A stretch of 64,000 bases of DNA from Microvirga sesbaniae (lineage in GTDB: Bacteria > Pseudomonadota > Alphaproteobacteria > Rhizobiales > Beijerinckiaceae). The position numbers and the translations under genes were made by a program. The stretch spans positions 29,899 through 93,898 of the forward strand of contig NZ_JAMXFJ010000020.1 in the NCBI RefSeq assembly GCF_025460805.1. Reading direction: 5' to 3'. The notes under the pieces are model-generated. The model did no database searches. It saw only the letters and a program-made list of their open reading frames with translations, and had not been told where the DNA came from. Numbering within the stretch: the first letter of the stretch is position 1; each line of letters starts with the position of its first letter. This document shows positions 45,543-53,442 of the stretch, piece by piece.

Positions 45543-46619
45543 ATGAATTTCGCCAGCGACAACATCGTAGGAGCCAGCGCTCCCGTTCTCCAGGCCATCA
45601 TGCAGGCCAATGCCGGGGCTATGGCGGCCTACGGCCATGACGAGATCACGGCCCGCGTCCGGACGCGGTTCAACGCGATCTTCGAGCGCGAGGTCTCCGT
45701 GTTCTTCGTCACGACCGGCACGGCCGCCAACGCGCTCGCCCTGTCGGCCGCGGTGCCTCCTTACGGCCTGTGCGTCTGCCACCGGGAGGCGCACATCATC
45801 GATGACGAGTGCGGCGCACCGGAATTCTTCATGCACGGGGCAAAGCTCGCCGGATTGCCGGGCGTCGGCGCCAAGCTGACGGCGGCCGATGTCGCGTCCT
45901 ATCTCGAAAGCCTGCCGAAGGCGGTCAAGCAGATGCCCCCGAAGGCGCTGTCGGTCTCGCAGGTGAGCGAATGCGGCCTCGTCTACGGGCTCGATGAACT
46001 CGCCGAACTCGGACAGGTCTGCCGCGAGCGCGGCCTCTCGTTCCACATGGACGGGGCGCGATTCGTGAACGCGCTCGTCTCCCTCGGCTGCACCCCGGCC
46101 GAGATGACCTGGAAGCAGGGCGTGGACATCCTGTCCTTCGGGGCCACCAAGAACGGCGGCCTGATGGCCGAGGCCATCGTGGTGTTCCGGAAGGACCTGG
46201 CGGAGGCGCTCGACTACCGGTCCAAGCGCGCCGGCCAGATCATTTCCAAGGGCCGCCTCATCGGGGCGCAGTTCGAGGGCTATTTCGCGGACGATCATTG
46301 GATCGCCAATGCGCGCCACGCCAACCGCATTGCGGGGATCCTGTCGGAGGGGCTCTCGCAGTTGCCGGGCGTGCGTCTCGCTTGGCCGTCGCAGGCCAAC
46401 GAGGTCTTTCCGATCATCCCGAAGGCTCTGGACCAGGCGCTGAAGGCGGCCGGGATGCACTATCATTCCTGGACGGAGCTGAGCCTGCCGGAGGCCGAAC
46501 AGGTCGCCGAGCACGAGGTGCTGATCCGTCTCGTGACCTCTTGGGCCACCAGGGAAGAGGACGTGAAACGGCTGCTGGAGGTCGCCTCTTCCGGGGTAGC
46601 GCGCCAAGCCGCCGAGTGA
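45543..46619 (+). CDS. Low-specificity L-threonine aldolase
   Basis: A 358-residue PLP enzyme splitting threonine (and related beta-hydroxy amino acids) into glycine and an aldehyde. The start MNFASDNIVGASAPVLQAIMQANAG fits the family's FASDN opening. PLP residues: H in CHREAHIIDDECGA stacks on the cofactor, D in FHMDGARFVNAL binds its ring nitrogen, and K in LSFGATKNGG is the Schiff-base lysine. GGAAACG precedes the ATG. In-frame starts further upstream would translate the repeat and are not real. Confidence 0.93.
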   Translation: MNFASDNIVGASAPVLQAIMQANAGAMAAYGHDEITARVRTRFNAIFEREVSVFFVTTGTAANALALSAAVPPYGLCVCHREAHIIDDECGAPEFFMHGAKLAGLPGVGAKLTAADVASYLESLPKAVKQMPPKALSVSQVSECGLVYGLDELAELGQVCRERGLSFHMDGARFVNALVSLGCTPAEMTWKQGVDILSFGATKNGGLMAEAIVVFRKDLAEALDYRSKRAGQIISKGRLIGAQFEGYFADDHWIANARHANRIAGILSEGLSQLPGVRLAWPSQANEVFPIIPKALDQALKAAGMHYHSWTELSLPEAEQVAEHEVLIRLVTSWATREEDVKRLLEVASSGVARQAAE

Positions 46620-46731
46620 TTGCCCTAACCCTGCCGCAATCACCCGCGATTGCTTGTGGCCAGAGACCCTTGACCGACGGGGCCCCTCCAGCCCCAGCGG
46701 GATACCAAGGACCAGGATCCGACAATAAAAA

Positions 46732-46756
46732 AGCGCCCCGGACAAACCGGGGCGCT
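46732..46756 (-). terminator. Terminator of the hsp20 gene
   Basis: A perfect 10-bp stem (AGCGCCCCGG / CCGGGGCGCT) with a 5-base loop. Read on the minus strand it is followed by TTTTTTATTG. It lies 27 bases after the hsp20 stop. From the + strand it may also end the threonine aldolase transcript. Confidence 0.88.
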
Positions 46757-46782
46757 CTTCGTTCGGGGCTCTCGAAATCCGG

Positions 46783-47241
46783 TTACGCAGCCTGCTTGGC
46801 TTCGATGGTCCGAGCGCCGTTCGAGGAAATCGGGATGAGCTTCGGCTTCTTGGCCTCCGGAATCTCGCGCACGAGGTCGAGATGGAGCAGGCCGTTCTCG
46901 AGGGCCGCGCCCGTCACCTGCACGCCGTCGGCGAGCTGGAAGCGCCGGTCGAAGCTGCGCGCCGCGATGCCCTGATGGAGCACGTCGACCTTGGGCTCTT
47001 CGGAGGGCTTGCGGTCGCCCCGGACGGAGAGGGTGTTCTCCTTGACCTCGATGGTCAGGTCACGATCGGTGAAGCCGGCAACCGCGATCGAGATGCGATA
47101 GGCATTCTCGCCGGTGCGCTCGATGTTGTAAGGGGGGTAGCTCGGGGCCGCGTCGACGCTGACGAGCTGGTCGAGCATCGAGAACAAACGGTCGAAGCCG
47201 ACCGTGTTGCGGTAGAGGGGAGCAAGATCGTACTGTCGCAT
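46783..47241 (-). CDS. Small heat-shock protein, Hsp20 (IbpA-like)
   Basis: A 152-residue class A small heat-shock protein starting MRQYDLAPLYRNTVGFDRLFSMLD. The alpha-crystallin domain (about residues 30-125) has YNIERTGENAYRISIAVAGF, DLTIEVKENTLSVRGDR and ALENGLLHLDLVREIPE, with a C-terminal IXI-type PKLIPIS motif. It holds unfolding proteins during heat stress. CGGAGGATATGCC precedes this ATG, which fixes the start; the longer frame upstream is the leader RNA. A sigma-32 type promoter and a ROSE-like thermometer lie upstream. Confidence 0.95.
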   Translation of the reverse strand: MRQYDLAPLYRNTVGFDRLFSMLDQLVSVDAAPSYPPYNIERTGENAYRISIAVAGFTDRDLTIEVKENTLSVRGDRKPSEEPKVDVLHQGIAARSFDRRFQLADGVQVTGAALENGLLHLDLVREIPEAKKPKLIPISSNGARTIEAKQAA

Positions 47242-47331
47242 GGCATATCCTCCGCTTGAAGCGACATGCAGAATAGGGATCCACCTGAAGCGGCTGGATC
47301 CGGGTTGGCGTGCCGCCGTCATGGCCGGCAC
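47242..47331 (-). promoter_or_regulatory. ROSE-like RNA thermometer in the hsp20 leader
   Basis: Three hairpins can be drawn in the 90-nt leader. First: GTGCCG / CGGCAC (47310-47331). Second: GGATCCA / TGGATCC (47277-47301). Third: TCGCT-TCA-AGCGGAGGA (47248-47264), which locks the Shine-Dalgarno sequence. TCGCT matches the U(U/C)GCU motif of ROSE elements, which pairs with the ribosome-binding site and melts at heat-shock temperature. Seen: the stems and motif. Known: ROSE elements control rhizobial small heat-shock genes. Confidence 0.8.
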
Positions 47332-47337
47332 GATCTC

Positions 47338-47367
47338 GATGTGGGAACCGATACGATTGCTTTCAAG
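47338..47367 (-). promoter_or_regulatory. RpoH (sigma-32) promoter of hsp20
   Basis: On the minus strand CTTGAAA (-35, 47361-47367) and CCCACATC (-10, 47338-47345) are 15 bases apart, close to the sigma-32 consensus CTTGAAA / CCCCATNT. The transcription start would fall near 47331, right at the first leader hairpin. Confidence 0.8.
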
Positions 47368-47405
47368 AGGCTCGTTTCCTAAGCTCCAACCGCCCTATAA
47401 AGGCT

Positions 47406-47511
47406 AGAGCATCGGACCCGAAAGTGGACCCAGGTTTGGGTCCGATGCTCATCCCTTACAAGCGCGCATCGTTCGGAGCGGAAAACCGGGTCCGCACGAT
47501 GCGCTCGTGTT
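47406..47511. repeat. Interspersed palindromic repeat, family 1, copy 9
   Basis: AGAGCATCGGACCCGAAAGTGGACCC, then TTTGGGTCCGATGCTC, and CGCATCGTTCGGAGCGGAAAACCGGG...GCACGATGCGC. It lies between the hsp20 promoter and the start of the hydrolase gene. Confidence 0.8.
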
Positions 47512-47529
47512 CTCGAGTTGGAACCCGCC

Positions 47530-48591
47530 GTGGAATTCATCACCACCCCCGACAATCCCGTGCCCGGGGACCCCAAGCTGGTCTCGGTCACGGCCCGTGA
47601 CGGCATCAAGATCCGGGCCGCCACCTGGATGCCCGAGACGGAGGAGCCGCAGGGAACGGTCTGCATCCTGCAGGGCAGGGCCGAGTTCATCGAAAAGTAC
47701 TTCGAGGTGGTGGGCGAGCTGCTCGACCGGGGCTTTGCCGTGGTGGCCTTCGACTGGCGCGGGCAGGGGCTGTCCGGGCGCCAGGTGGGCAACCCGCGCA
47801 AGGGCCATGTCCGGCGCTTTTCGGATTTCCGGCACGATCTGGAGGCGATCCGCGACCAGATCCTGGTGCCGCACATGCCCCGGCCGCATTTCGGCCTCGC
47901 CCATTCCATGGGCGGTGCCATCGCGCTGAATGCCGCCTACGAGACCTGGCTGCCCTTCCGCCGCCTCGTCACCACGACGCCGATGATCGCGCTGTGCATC
48001 GTCAGGCGGACCCGCACCTCTGCCTTTTTCGCCCGGATCCTGAGATGTCTCGGAATGGGCGGCATGTTCGTGCCCGGTGGGGGCGAAACGTCGATCTCCA
48101 CCATGCCGTTCAAGGGCAACCGCCTCACCGGCGATCCCGTCCGCTATGCCCGCAATGCCGAGGCGGCCCATGCCATCGGGGCCGGAGCCGTGGGGGCGCC
48201 CACCGTCGCCTGGCTCGACGCCGCCTTCCGCCTGATGAAGCGCTTCGCCGATCCGCGCTACGCGGTGAAGATCCGCCTGCCCACCCTCATCGTGGCGGCC
48301 GGCGCCGATCCGGTCTGCGCCACGCCGGCCACCGAGCGCTTCGCGTCCCGGCTCAAGGCCGGCTCCGTCATCGTGATCCCGGGAGCCCGGCACGAGATCC
48401 TGATGGAGCGGGATCCGATCCGGGAGCAGTTCTGGGCCGCCTTCGACGCCTTCATCCCGGGCTCTCCCGATCCGGACGCGGGCACGAAGCGCGATCTCGG
48501 AGCCGTCGGCTTAACGGCTGAGCAGCTCGACGGCGGCGGCGTGGACCCGGCGGTCGCCCGCCGCGACGATGCGCCCGCCCTCGGCCGCTGA
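47530..48591 (+). CDS. Alpha/beta hydrolase, lysophospholipase (PldB-like)
   Basis: A 353-residue hydrolase. VCILQGRAEFIEKYFEVVGELLDRGFAVVAFDWRGQGLSGR holds the oxyanion and lid-entry region. FGLAHSMGGAIAL has the serine elbow (GxSxG-like AHSMGG), an aspartate is in VAAGADPVC and the histidine is in GARHEILME. The SMGG elbow and FDWRGQGLS are typical of monoacylglycerol lipase/PldB. The start is uncertain: GTG at 47530 or TTG at 47518, neither with a good ribosome-binding site, right after a repeat. Its end overlaps the convergent hisN gene by 81 bases. Confidence 0.85.
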   Translation: MEFITTPDNPVPGDPKLVSVTARDGIKIRAATWMPETEEPQGTVCILQGRAEFIEKYFEVVGELLDRGFAVVAFDWRGQGLSGRQVGNPRKGHVRRFSDFRHDLEAIRDQILVPHMPRPHFGLAHSMGGAIALNAAYETWLPFRRLVTTTPMIALCIVRRTRTSAFFARILRCLGMGGMFVPGGGETSISTMPFKGNRLTGDPVRYARNAEAAHAIGAGAVGAPTVAWLDAAFRLMKRFADPRYAVKIRLPTLIVAAGADPVCATPATERFASRLKAGSVIVIPGARHEILMERDPIREQFWAAFDAFIPGSPDPDAGTKRDLGAVGLTAEQLDGGGVDPAVARRDDAPALGR

Positions 48592-49293
48592 GCCGCCCTC
48601 CCAGGTGGTCACGACGCCGCCGGCCCCTTCGATGATCGGCACGAGAGCCGCGATGTCGTAGGGCTTGAGCCCGGACTCGACCACCAGGTCGATATGGCCC
48701 GCCGCCAGCATGCAATAGGCGTAGCAATCGCAGCCGTAGCGGGCGAGGCGGGCGACGCTCTCCACGCGGTCGTAGGCGCGCAGCTCGTCGCCGGCGAAGA
48801 GGCGCGGGCTCGTGGTCGAGATGACGGCATCCTTCAGGGAGGCGCAGCGGCGCGCCATGAGCTTGCGCTCGCCCCCCGGGCCCCGATAGGTCGCGCTGCC
48901 GCCGTCGCCGAAGAAGCGCTCGCCGGTAAACGGCTGGTGCATCATGCCGAAGACCGGGCGGCGCTTGTAGGTGAGGCCGATCAGGGTGCCCCAGGTGGGC
49001 AGACCGGCGATGAAGGCCCGCGTGCCGTCGATGGGGTCGAGCACCCAGACGTAGTCCGAATCCTCGCGCTCGGCGCCGAACTCCTCGCCGACGATGCCGT
49101 GGGTGGGGAAGCTGCGCTTGATGAGGTGACGCATGGTCGCCTCGCTCGCCCGGTCGGCTTCCGTGACCGGGTCGAAGGCGCCGCCGCGAGACTTGTCCTC
49201 GGTGGCGATCGCCGTGCGGAAGAACGGCAGGATCGCTTGGCCCGACTGGGTCGCGAGCTCGTTGACGAAATGGGTGAAGTCGATGAGCCCCAT
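48511..49293 (-). CDS. hisN: Histidinol-phosphatase, inositol-monophosphatase type (HisN)
   Basis: A 260-residue Mg-dependent phosphatase. Metal motifs: GEEFGAE (GEE, residues 69-71), WVLDPIDGTRAFIAG (the DPIDGTRAF signature of the HisN group) and the C-terminal LKPYDIAALVPIIEGAGG. It removes phosphate from histidinol phosphate in histidine synthesis. TWGTLIGL also fits HisN. Stand-alone gene. Confidence 0.9.
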   Translation of the reverse strand: MGLIDFTHFVNELATQSGQAILPFFRTAIATEDKSRGGAFDPVTEADRASEATMRHLIKRSFPTHGIVGEEFGAEREDSDYVWVLDPIDGTRAFIAGLPTWGTLIGLTYKRRPVFGMMHQPFTGERFFGDGGSATYRGPGGERKLMARRCASLKDAVISTTSPRLFAGDELRAYDRVESVARLARYGCDCYAYCMLAAGHIDLVVESGLKPYDIAALVPIIEGAGGVVTTWEGGSAAEGGRIVAAGDRRVHAAAVELLSR

Positions 49294-49410
49294 GACTGAG
49301 CGGTATCCTCTTAAAGGCTAATGCGGGCAGCCTTGGCCCGGTTGCGATCAGCTTTTATCAAGCGCTTGGCGCGCGGCAAGAGAGCGATTGCGCAAAGGGA
49401 TACGGCATCG

Positions 49411-50670
49411 ATGAATTTTGCGCCCAGGCTTGGCACCTCCCGCTCGGAAACGGCGCTCTTCCTGATCGCGGTGCTCGCCGCCCTCTACGCGGTCAGCCAG
49501 TTCCTGCGCAATTCCATCGGCGTCATCGCCAACGACCTGGCCCGGGAGCTTCAGCTCTCGGCCACCCAGACGGGTCTCCTGTCCAGCGCCTTCTTCTTCG
49601 CCTTCGCGGCGGTCCAGGTTCCCATCGGCATCCTGATCGACCGGTACGGGCCGAAGCGCACCATGGTGGCGACCGCCGTGGTCACGGTGGCCGCAACCGT
49701 GCTGTTCGCTCTGGCTCCCTCCGCCTCCTGGCTCATCGCGGCCCGGGCCCTCATGGGGCTCGGCTGCTCCACGTTCTTCATGGCGCCCCTCGTGATCTAT
49801 GCCCGGCGCTTCCCGCCGGAGCGGTTCGCCGGGCTCGCGAGCCTGCAGATGGGCCTGGCCAATCTCGGTACCCTGGCCGCAACGGCTCCCCTGGCGGCCG
49901 CGTCCGCCGCCTTCGGCTGGCGCTCCTCGTTCCTCGCCGTCGCCGCCCTGACGGTCGTCATCGTGCTGGCGATTCTCTGGATCGTGCCGCGGGATTCCGG
50001 CACGGGCAGGCCGAAAGAATCCTGGGCGGCCGCCTTCCAGGGCGTGCCCGCCGCCCTGAAGGTGCCGTCCTTCTGGCCGGTGTTCTTCATGCACCTGACC
50101 ACCTATGGATGCTTCGCCTCCGTGATCGGGCTCTGGGGCGGGCCCTGGCTGTCGGACGTGCACGGGGCCGATCTTCCGACCCGAGGGAACATCCTGCTCC
50201 TGGGCGCCACGGCCCAGATCTGCGGCATGTTGCTCTGGGGAGCGACGGATCGGTTCTGGGGCAGCTACAAGAAGCCCGTTCTGATCGGCAGCACGACGAC
50301 GATCCTGCTTCTGAGCGTCCTCGTCCTGGCGCCCCTCGACCGGACCTCCGCGACGGTCTGGTTTCCGCTCTTCGGCCTCTGCGTCGCCTATACGCCGATC
50401 CTCACCAGCCATGGAAAGTCGCTGTTCCCGGCGACCCTGACGGGCCGGGGCATCACCCTCATGAACATCGGCACCATGGGCGGAGCCTTCCTGTCCCAGA
50501 GCGTGACGGGAATGCTGATCGACCTGATGGGGCGATCCGACCAAGGCCTCTACCGGCCCGAGGGCTATCGGCTCGTGTTTGCCGCCCTGGCCGCCTGGCT
50601 GCTGCTGAGCCTTGCCTTCTACGTCAGGGCCATCGATCCGCATCCCAGCAGCCATGCAAATAAGGCATGA
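49411..50670 (+). CDS. MFS transporter
   Basis: A 419-residue inner-membrane protein with twelve predicted helices. The loop 2-3 motif is GILIDRYGPKRTM (typical G-x-x-x-D-R-x-G-x-R-R), and helix 4 has ARALMGLGCSTFFMAPLVIYARRFPPERFAG. Substrate unknown. The start MNFAPRLGTSRSETALFLIAV is chosen because the 30 residues upstream are basic and unlike MFS starts; AAAGGGA lies 12 bases before it. Divergent from hisN. Confidence 0.88.
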   Translation: MNFAPRLGTSRSETALFLIAVLAALYAVSQFLRNSIGVIANDLARELQLSATQTGLLSSAFFFAFAAVQVPIGILIDRYGPKRTMVATAVVTVAATVLFALAPSASWLIAARALMGLGCSTFFMAPLVIYARRFPPERFAGLASLQMGLANLGTLAATAPLAAASAAFGWRSSFLAVAALTVVIVLAILWIVPRDSGTGRPKESWAAAFQGVPAALKVPSFWPVFFMHLTTYGCFASVIGLWGGPWLSDVHGADLPTRGNILLLGATAQICGMLLWGATDRFWGSYKKPVLIGSTTTILLLSVLVLAPLDRTSATVWFPLFGLCVAYTPILTSHGKSLFPATLTGRGITLMNIGTMGGAFLSQSVTGMLIDLMGRSDQGLYRPEGYRLVFAALAAWLLLSLAFYVRAIDPHPSSHANKA

Positions 50671-50993
50671 CAAAAGCCAAGATTTTAGTTGCAATTTGTG
50701 CGATGCGGCGTAATTATTGCAGTGCGATATGGCGATGGCGTCGCCTTATCGCAGCCCTTCTTGGGCGTTTCCTCCCTAAACTTCGGGCCGCTGGCAACAG
50801 TGGCCTTTTTTCTTGCCCGCATGCTGTCTTGCCCGCATGACAAGGCGCGGCGCTGTTCGCCGAAGCGGCCCGCTGGGTCCGTTCTGACCGATGCTCTCAT
50901 TCGAGAAGAAAGCATCGGATGGATCCCAAAAGGGCAAGTCCACTTTTCATGTCCGATGCTTTAGCCTGCAGGGGGATTGGCCGGGCGTCGAGG
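50671..50993. other. Intergenic region between MFS gene and N-formylglutamate amidohydrolase gene
   Basis: About 320 bases. 50671-50860 contains an AT-richer stretch and small hairpins but no gene. 50864-50961 is a family 1 repeat. Confidence 0.5.
50864..50961. repeat. Interspersed palindromic repeat, family 1, copy 10 (half element)
   Basis: GCGGCCCGCTGGGTCCGTTCTGACCGATGCTCTCATTCGAGAAG... and GCATCGGATGGATCCC...CTTTTCATGTCCGATGCTTTAG. This copy lacks the left part found in copies 1 and 8. Confidence 0.8.
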
Positions 50994-51884
50994 TCACTCG
51001 GCCGCAATGGACCGGATCGTCAGCTCGCCCTCGATTTCCGCGATGACCTGGGCGAAGGCCTGCGTCAGGTCCGCCGTCAGAACGGCGAAGCCGGGTTTTC
51101 TCTGCATGCTGCGCTCGTCCATGTAGAGCGCCCGGTTGATTTCAATCTGGAGCGCATGGCGCCCGAGAGCGGGCTCCCCGTAGTGTTCGGTGATGAAGCC
51201 GCCCGCGTAAGGCTTGTTGCGCAGCACCGTGTAGCCGCGTCCCCGAAGGGCTGCTTCGACGAGGTCGATCAGCAGGGTGGCGCAGCTCGTGCCGTAGCGA
51301 TCGCCCAGGACGATATCGGCCTTGGCGCCGTCTTCGCGGCTGACGCTGGAGGACGGCATGGAATGGCAGTCGATCAGGATCGCGTGGCCGAAATGCTGGG
51401 CTGTGTGGCGGACCAGTTGCCGCAGGGTCCGGTGATACGGCTTGTAGAGCCATTCGATCCGCTGGAGGGCCTCCTCCACATGAAGGCGCGTGCGGTAGAT
51501 CTCCTGTCCGTCGGCCACGATGCGCGGAATCGTCCCCAGGCCCCCGGCCACCCGCATGGAGCGGGTGTTGGTGAAGGGCGGCAGACGGCCGTCGAACATG
51601 CGGGAATCGAGTTCGTAGGGCTCCCGGTTCAGGTCCAGATAGGCCCGGGGGAAACGGGCGGTCATGAGGGGAGCCCCGAGGTCCGTCATCGCGGCGAACA
51701 GCTCGTCCACGAAGGCGTCTTCGGATCGCCTCAGGGCAACGGCATCGAGCCGGGACGCGGCCAGAAAGGAGGCCGGATAGACGGCTCCAGCATGCGGCAC
51801 GTTGAACACGAAGGGGATCGTCTGCGCCGAAGGCTCCGTGACGATGAAGGGAGGGTCGAACTCATCAACGATGGCTGGCCGCAT
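50994..51884 (-). CDS. N-formylglutamate amidohydrolase family protein (copy 1)
   Basis: A 296-residue Zn-type hydrolase. FVFNVPHAGAVYPASFLAA carries the first metal-site histidine. ARFPRAYLDLNREPYELDSRMF has the DLNR motif and ILIDCHSMPSS another histidine; LQIEINRALYMDE has the family's ExNR motif. Family members release formate from N-formyl-glutamate (histidine degradation) or act on similar amides. No other hut gene is nearby, so the substrate is open. The gene is divergent from cpdR. Confidence 0.88.
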   Translation of the reverse strand: MRPAIVDEFDPPFIVTEPSAQTIPFVFNVPHAGAVYPASFLAASRLDAVALRRSEDAFVDELFAAMTDLGAPLMTARFPRAYLDLNREPYELDSRMFDGRLPPFTNTRSMRVAGGLGTIPRIVADGQEIYRTRLHVEEALQRIEWLYKPYHRTLRQLVRHTAQHFGHAILIDCHSMPSSSVSREDGAKADIVLGDRYGTSCATLLIDLVEAALRGRGYTVLRNKPYAGGFITEHYGEPALGRHALQIEINRALYMDERSMQRKPGFAVLTADLTQAFAQVIAEIEGELTIRSIAAE

Positions 51885-52058
51885 CAGAAATCTTGGCTAG
51901 GTTGGAAGGAAGCGGATCGTCGCGCCAGTGTAAGGCAGCCCTGACGCCTGTCCATGACAATATCGTAGCAAGGCTGCGTCGTACTTTCACGGCTTGTTTA
52001 CCCTCGATCCGTCATGAAGGGCATAAGACCATCCGCCACGATTCGGGACTGGCAACCG

Positions 52059-52415
52059 ATGAAGATCCTTCTTGCCGAAGACGACAACGACATGCGCCGC
52101 TTCCTCGTGAAGGCGCTCGAGAACGCGGGCTACGACGTCGCCTCGTTCGACAATGGCCTTTCCGCCTATAACCGCCTGCGCGAGGAGCCCTTCGAGCTCC
52201 TGCTGACGGACATCGTCATGCCGGAGATGGACGGGATCGAGCTGGCCCGCAAGGCCACCGAGCTCGACCCGGAGATCAAGGTGATGTTCATCACCGGCTT
52301 CGCGGCCGTTGCGCTCAACCCGGATTCCCAGGCCCCGCGGGACGCCAAGGTCCTGTCGAAGCCGTTCCATCTGCGCGACCTGGTGAGCGAAGTCGATAAA
52401 ATGATGGCTGCCTAA
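52059..52415 (+). CDS. cpdR: Single-domain response regulator CpdR
   Basis: A 118-residue receiver domain with no output domain, starting MKILLAEDDNDMRRFLVKALENAGYDV. Acidic pocket EDD (residues 7-9), phospho-Asp in LLLTDIVMPEMDG (Asp51 region), Thr in FITGFAAVAL and Lys in VLSKPFH are all present. The sequence is close to CpdR of Caulobacter and Sinorhizobium. CpdR steers the ClpXP protease to the cell pole and to cell-cycle substrates when unphosphorylated. The codons upstream of this ATG are open, but the conserved start is here. Confidence 0.93.
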   Translation: MKILLAEDDNDMRRFLVKALENAGYDVASFDNGLSAYNRLREEPFELLLTDIVMPEMDGIELARKATELDPEIKVMFITGFAAVALNPDSQAPRDAKVLSKPFHLRDLVSEVDKMMAA

Positions 52416-52504
52416 AAAAGGGCGGCCTTCAGGCTTGCGCCAGAGCCCGCTTGTGGGTATATCGCCCCCACAGCCGAAGCGGGACGTCAAAATCACCGTT
52501 TCCC

Positions 52505-52579
52505 GGGCGCGTAGCTCAGCGGGAGAGCACTACGTTGACATCGTAGGGGTCGCTGGTTCGATCCCAGCCGCGCCCACCA
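52505..52579 (+). tRNA. tRNA-Val (anticodon GAC)
   Basis: Acceptor GGGCGCG pairs with CGCGCCC (52569-52575) and ACCA is encoded. The D arm has AGCTCAGC-GGGAGAGC. The anticodon stem CTACG/CGTAG encloses TTGACAT with anticodon GAC. T arm: GCTGGTTCGATCCCAGC. 75 bases with CCA. A T-rich run (TTTTCTTTTTT) follows. Confidence 0.97.
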
Positions 52580-52623
52580 TTTTCTTTTTTCCGGCCTTCC
52601 CGAGGGGCCGCAGGAGACCGGAT

Positions 52624-52749
52624 ATGAAGATCCGTAACTCGTTGAAGTCGATCCGCGGCCGCCACCGCGACAACCAGCTGGTTCGTCGCAAGGGCCGGGT
52701 CTACATCATCAACAAGACCCAGAAGCGCTACAAAGCCCGCCAGGGCTAA
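52624..52749 (+). CDS. rpmJ: 50S ribosomal protein L36 (bL36), cysteine-free form
   Basis: A 41-residue basic protein: MKIRNSLKSIRGRHRDNQLV then RRKGRVYIINKTQKRYKARQG. It lacks the four zinc ligands of the CxxC form, as usual in alphaproteobacteria. CAGGAGACCGGAT gives a good ribosome-binding site. It lies 44 bases after the tRNA-Val gene and is followed by a strong terminator. Confidence 0.97.
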   Translation: MKIRNSLKSIRGRHRDNQLVRRKGRVYIINKTQKRYKARQG

Positions 52750-52793
52750 GCCGGCGCGTGCGGCAATGCCGCACACGATAATCTGAATTGACC

Positions 52794-52832
52794 GCGCATG
52801 CCGGGATCCTAGAATCCCGGCATGCGCTTTTT
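52794..52832 (+). terminator. Terminator of rpmJ overlapping the start of the TPR gene
   Basis: A 14-bp perfect stem (GCGCATGCCGGGAT / ATCCCGGCATGCGC) with a CCTAGA loop is followed by five T. The ATG of the next gene (52822) lies in the right arm. A smaller hairpin GTGCGGC-AAT-GCCGCAC at 52758-52774 precedes it. Confidence 0.88.
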
Positions 52833-53427
52833 CGCGTCCATCCTGATCCTGTCCCTGAGCCTCGCGTCCCACACGGCCGGTGCGCAGGAGCCCGCACGTC
52901 CCAAAGACCCGAAGGAGCAGGCCCGGCCGCCTCACGCGCGCCCCCGGGCTTCTACCCTGGACGAGCTCTTCGAGCGCCTGGGCAAGGCCCAGACCGAGCG
53001 CGAGGCGGAAGGCATCTCGTCCCTGATCGAGCGGCGCTTCGCCCGTTCGGGCTCCGATACGGCGGACCTTCTCCTGAACCGCGCCGCCGAGGCCTTCGGC
53101 AAGAAGGACTATCCGCTCGCCATCGAACTGATCGACCGGGTCCTCGTCCTTCAGCCGAACTGGGCGGAGGCCTGGTACAAGCGCGCGACGGTCTTCTACC
53201 AGCTCGACGATCCGGTGGGGGCCATGGCCGATCTGCACCGGGCGCTGAAGATCGAGCCCCGACATTTCAATGCCTGGACCGGGCTCGGCCATATCCTCAT
53301 GGCGTCCGACGACAAGGCGAGGGCCCTCGCGGCCTATCGCAAGGTGCTCGCGATCAATCCGCAGATGTCCGATGTGAAGACCATCGTGAACCGCCTCGGC
53401 CCGGAGATTGACGGGCAGGATCTCTAA
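52822..53427 (+). CDS. Secreted tetratricopeptide-repeat protein
   Basis: A 201-residue periplasmic protein. The signal peptide is MRFFASILILSLSLASHTAGAQE (cleavage after AGA/Q). After a proline-rich linker, TPR motifs occupy about 85-190: AEAFGKKDYPLAIELIDRVLVLQPNWAEAWYKRATVFYQLDDPVGAMADLHRALKIEPRHFNAWTGLGHILMASDDKARALAAYRKVLAINPQ. It is a protein-interaction scaffold. The ATG has no ribosome-binding site and is inside the rpmJ terminator hairpin. Confidence 0.88.
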   Translation: MRFFASILILSLSLASHTAGAQEPARPKDPKEQARPPHARPRASTLDELFERLGKAQTEREAEGISSLIERRFARSGSDTADLLLNRAAEAFGKKDYPLAIELIDRVLVLQPNWAEAWYKRATVFYQLDDPVGAMADLHRALKIEPRHFNAWTGLGHILMASDDKARALAAYRKVLAINPQMSDVKTIVNRLGPEIDGQDL

Positions 53428-53442
53428 AGCCACGTACCAGGG

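Noticed and set aside
47242..47331. N-terminal extension of Hsp20 by 30 residues
   Set aside because: The extension would translate the leader RNA with the thermometer hairpins. The good ribosome-binding site and the conserved start are at 47241.
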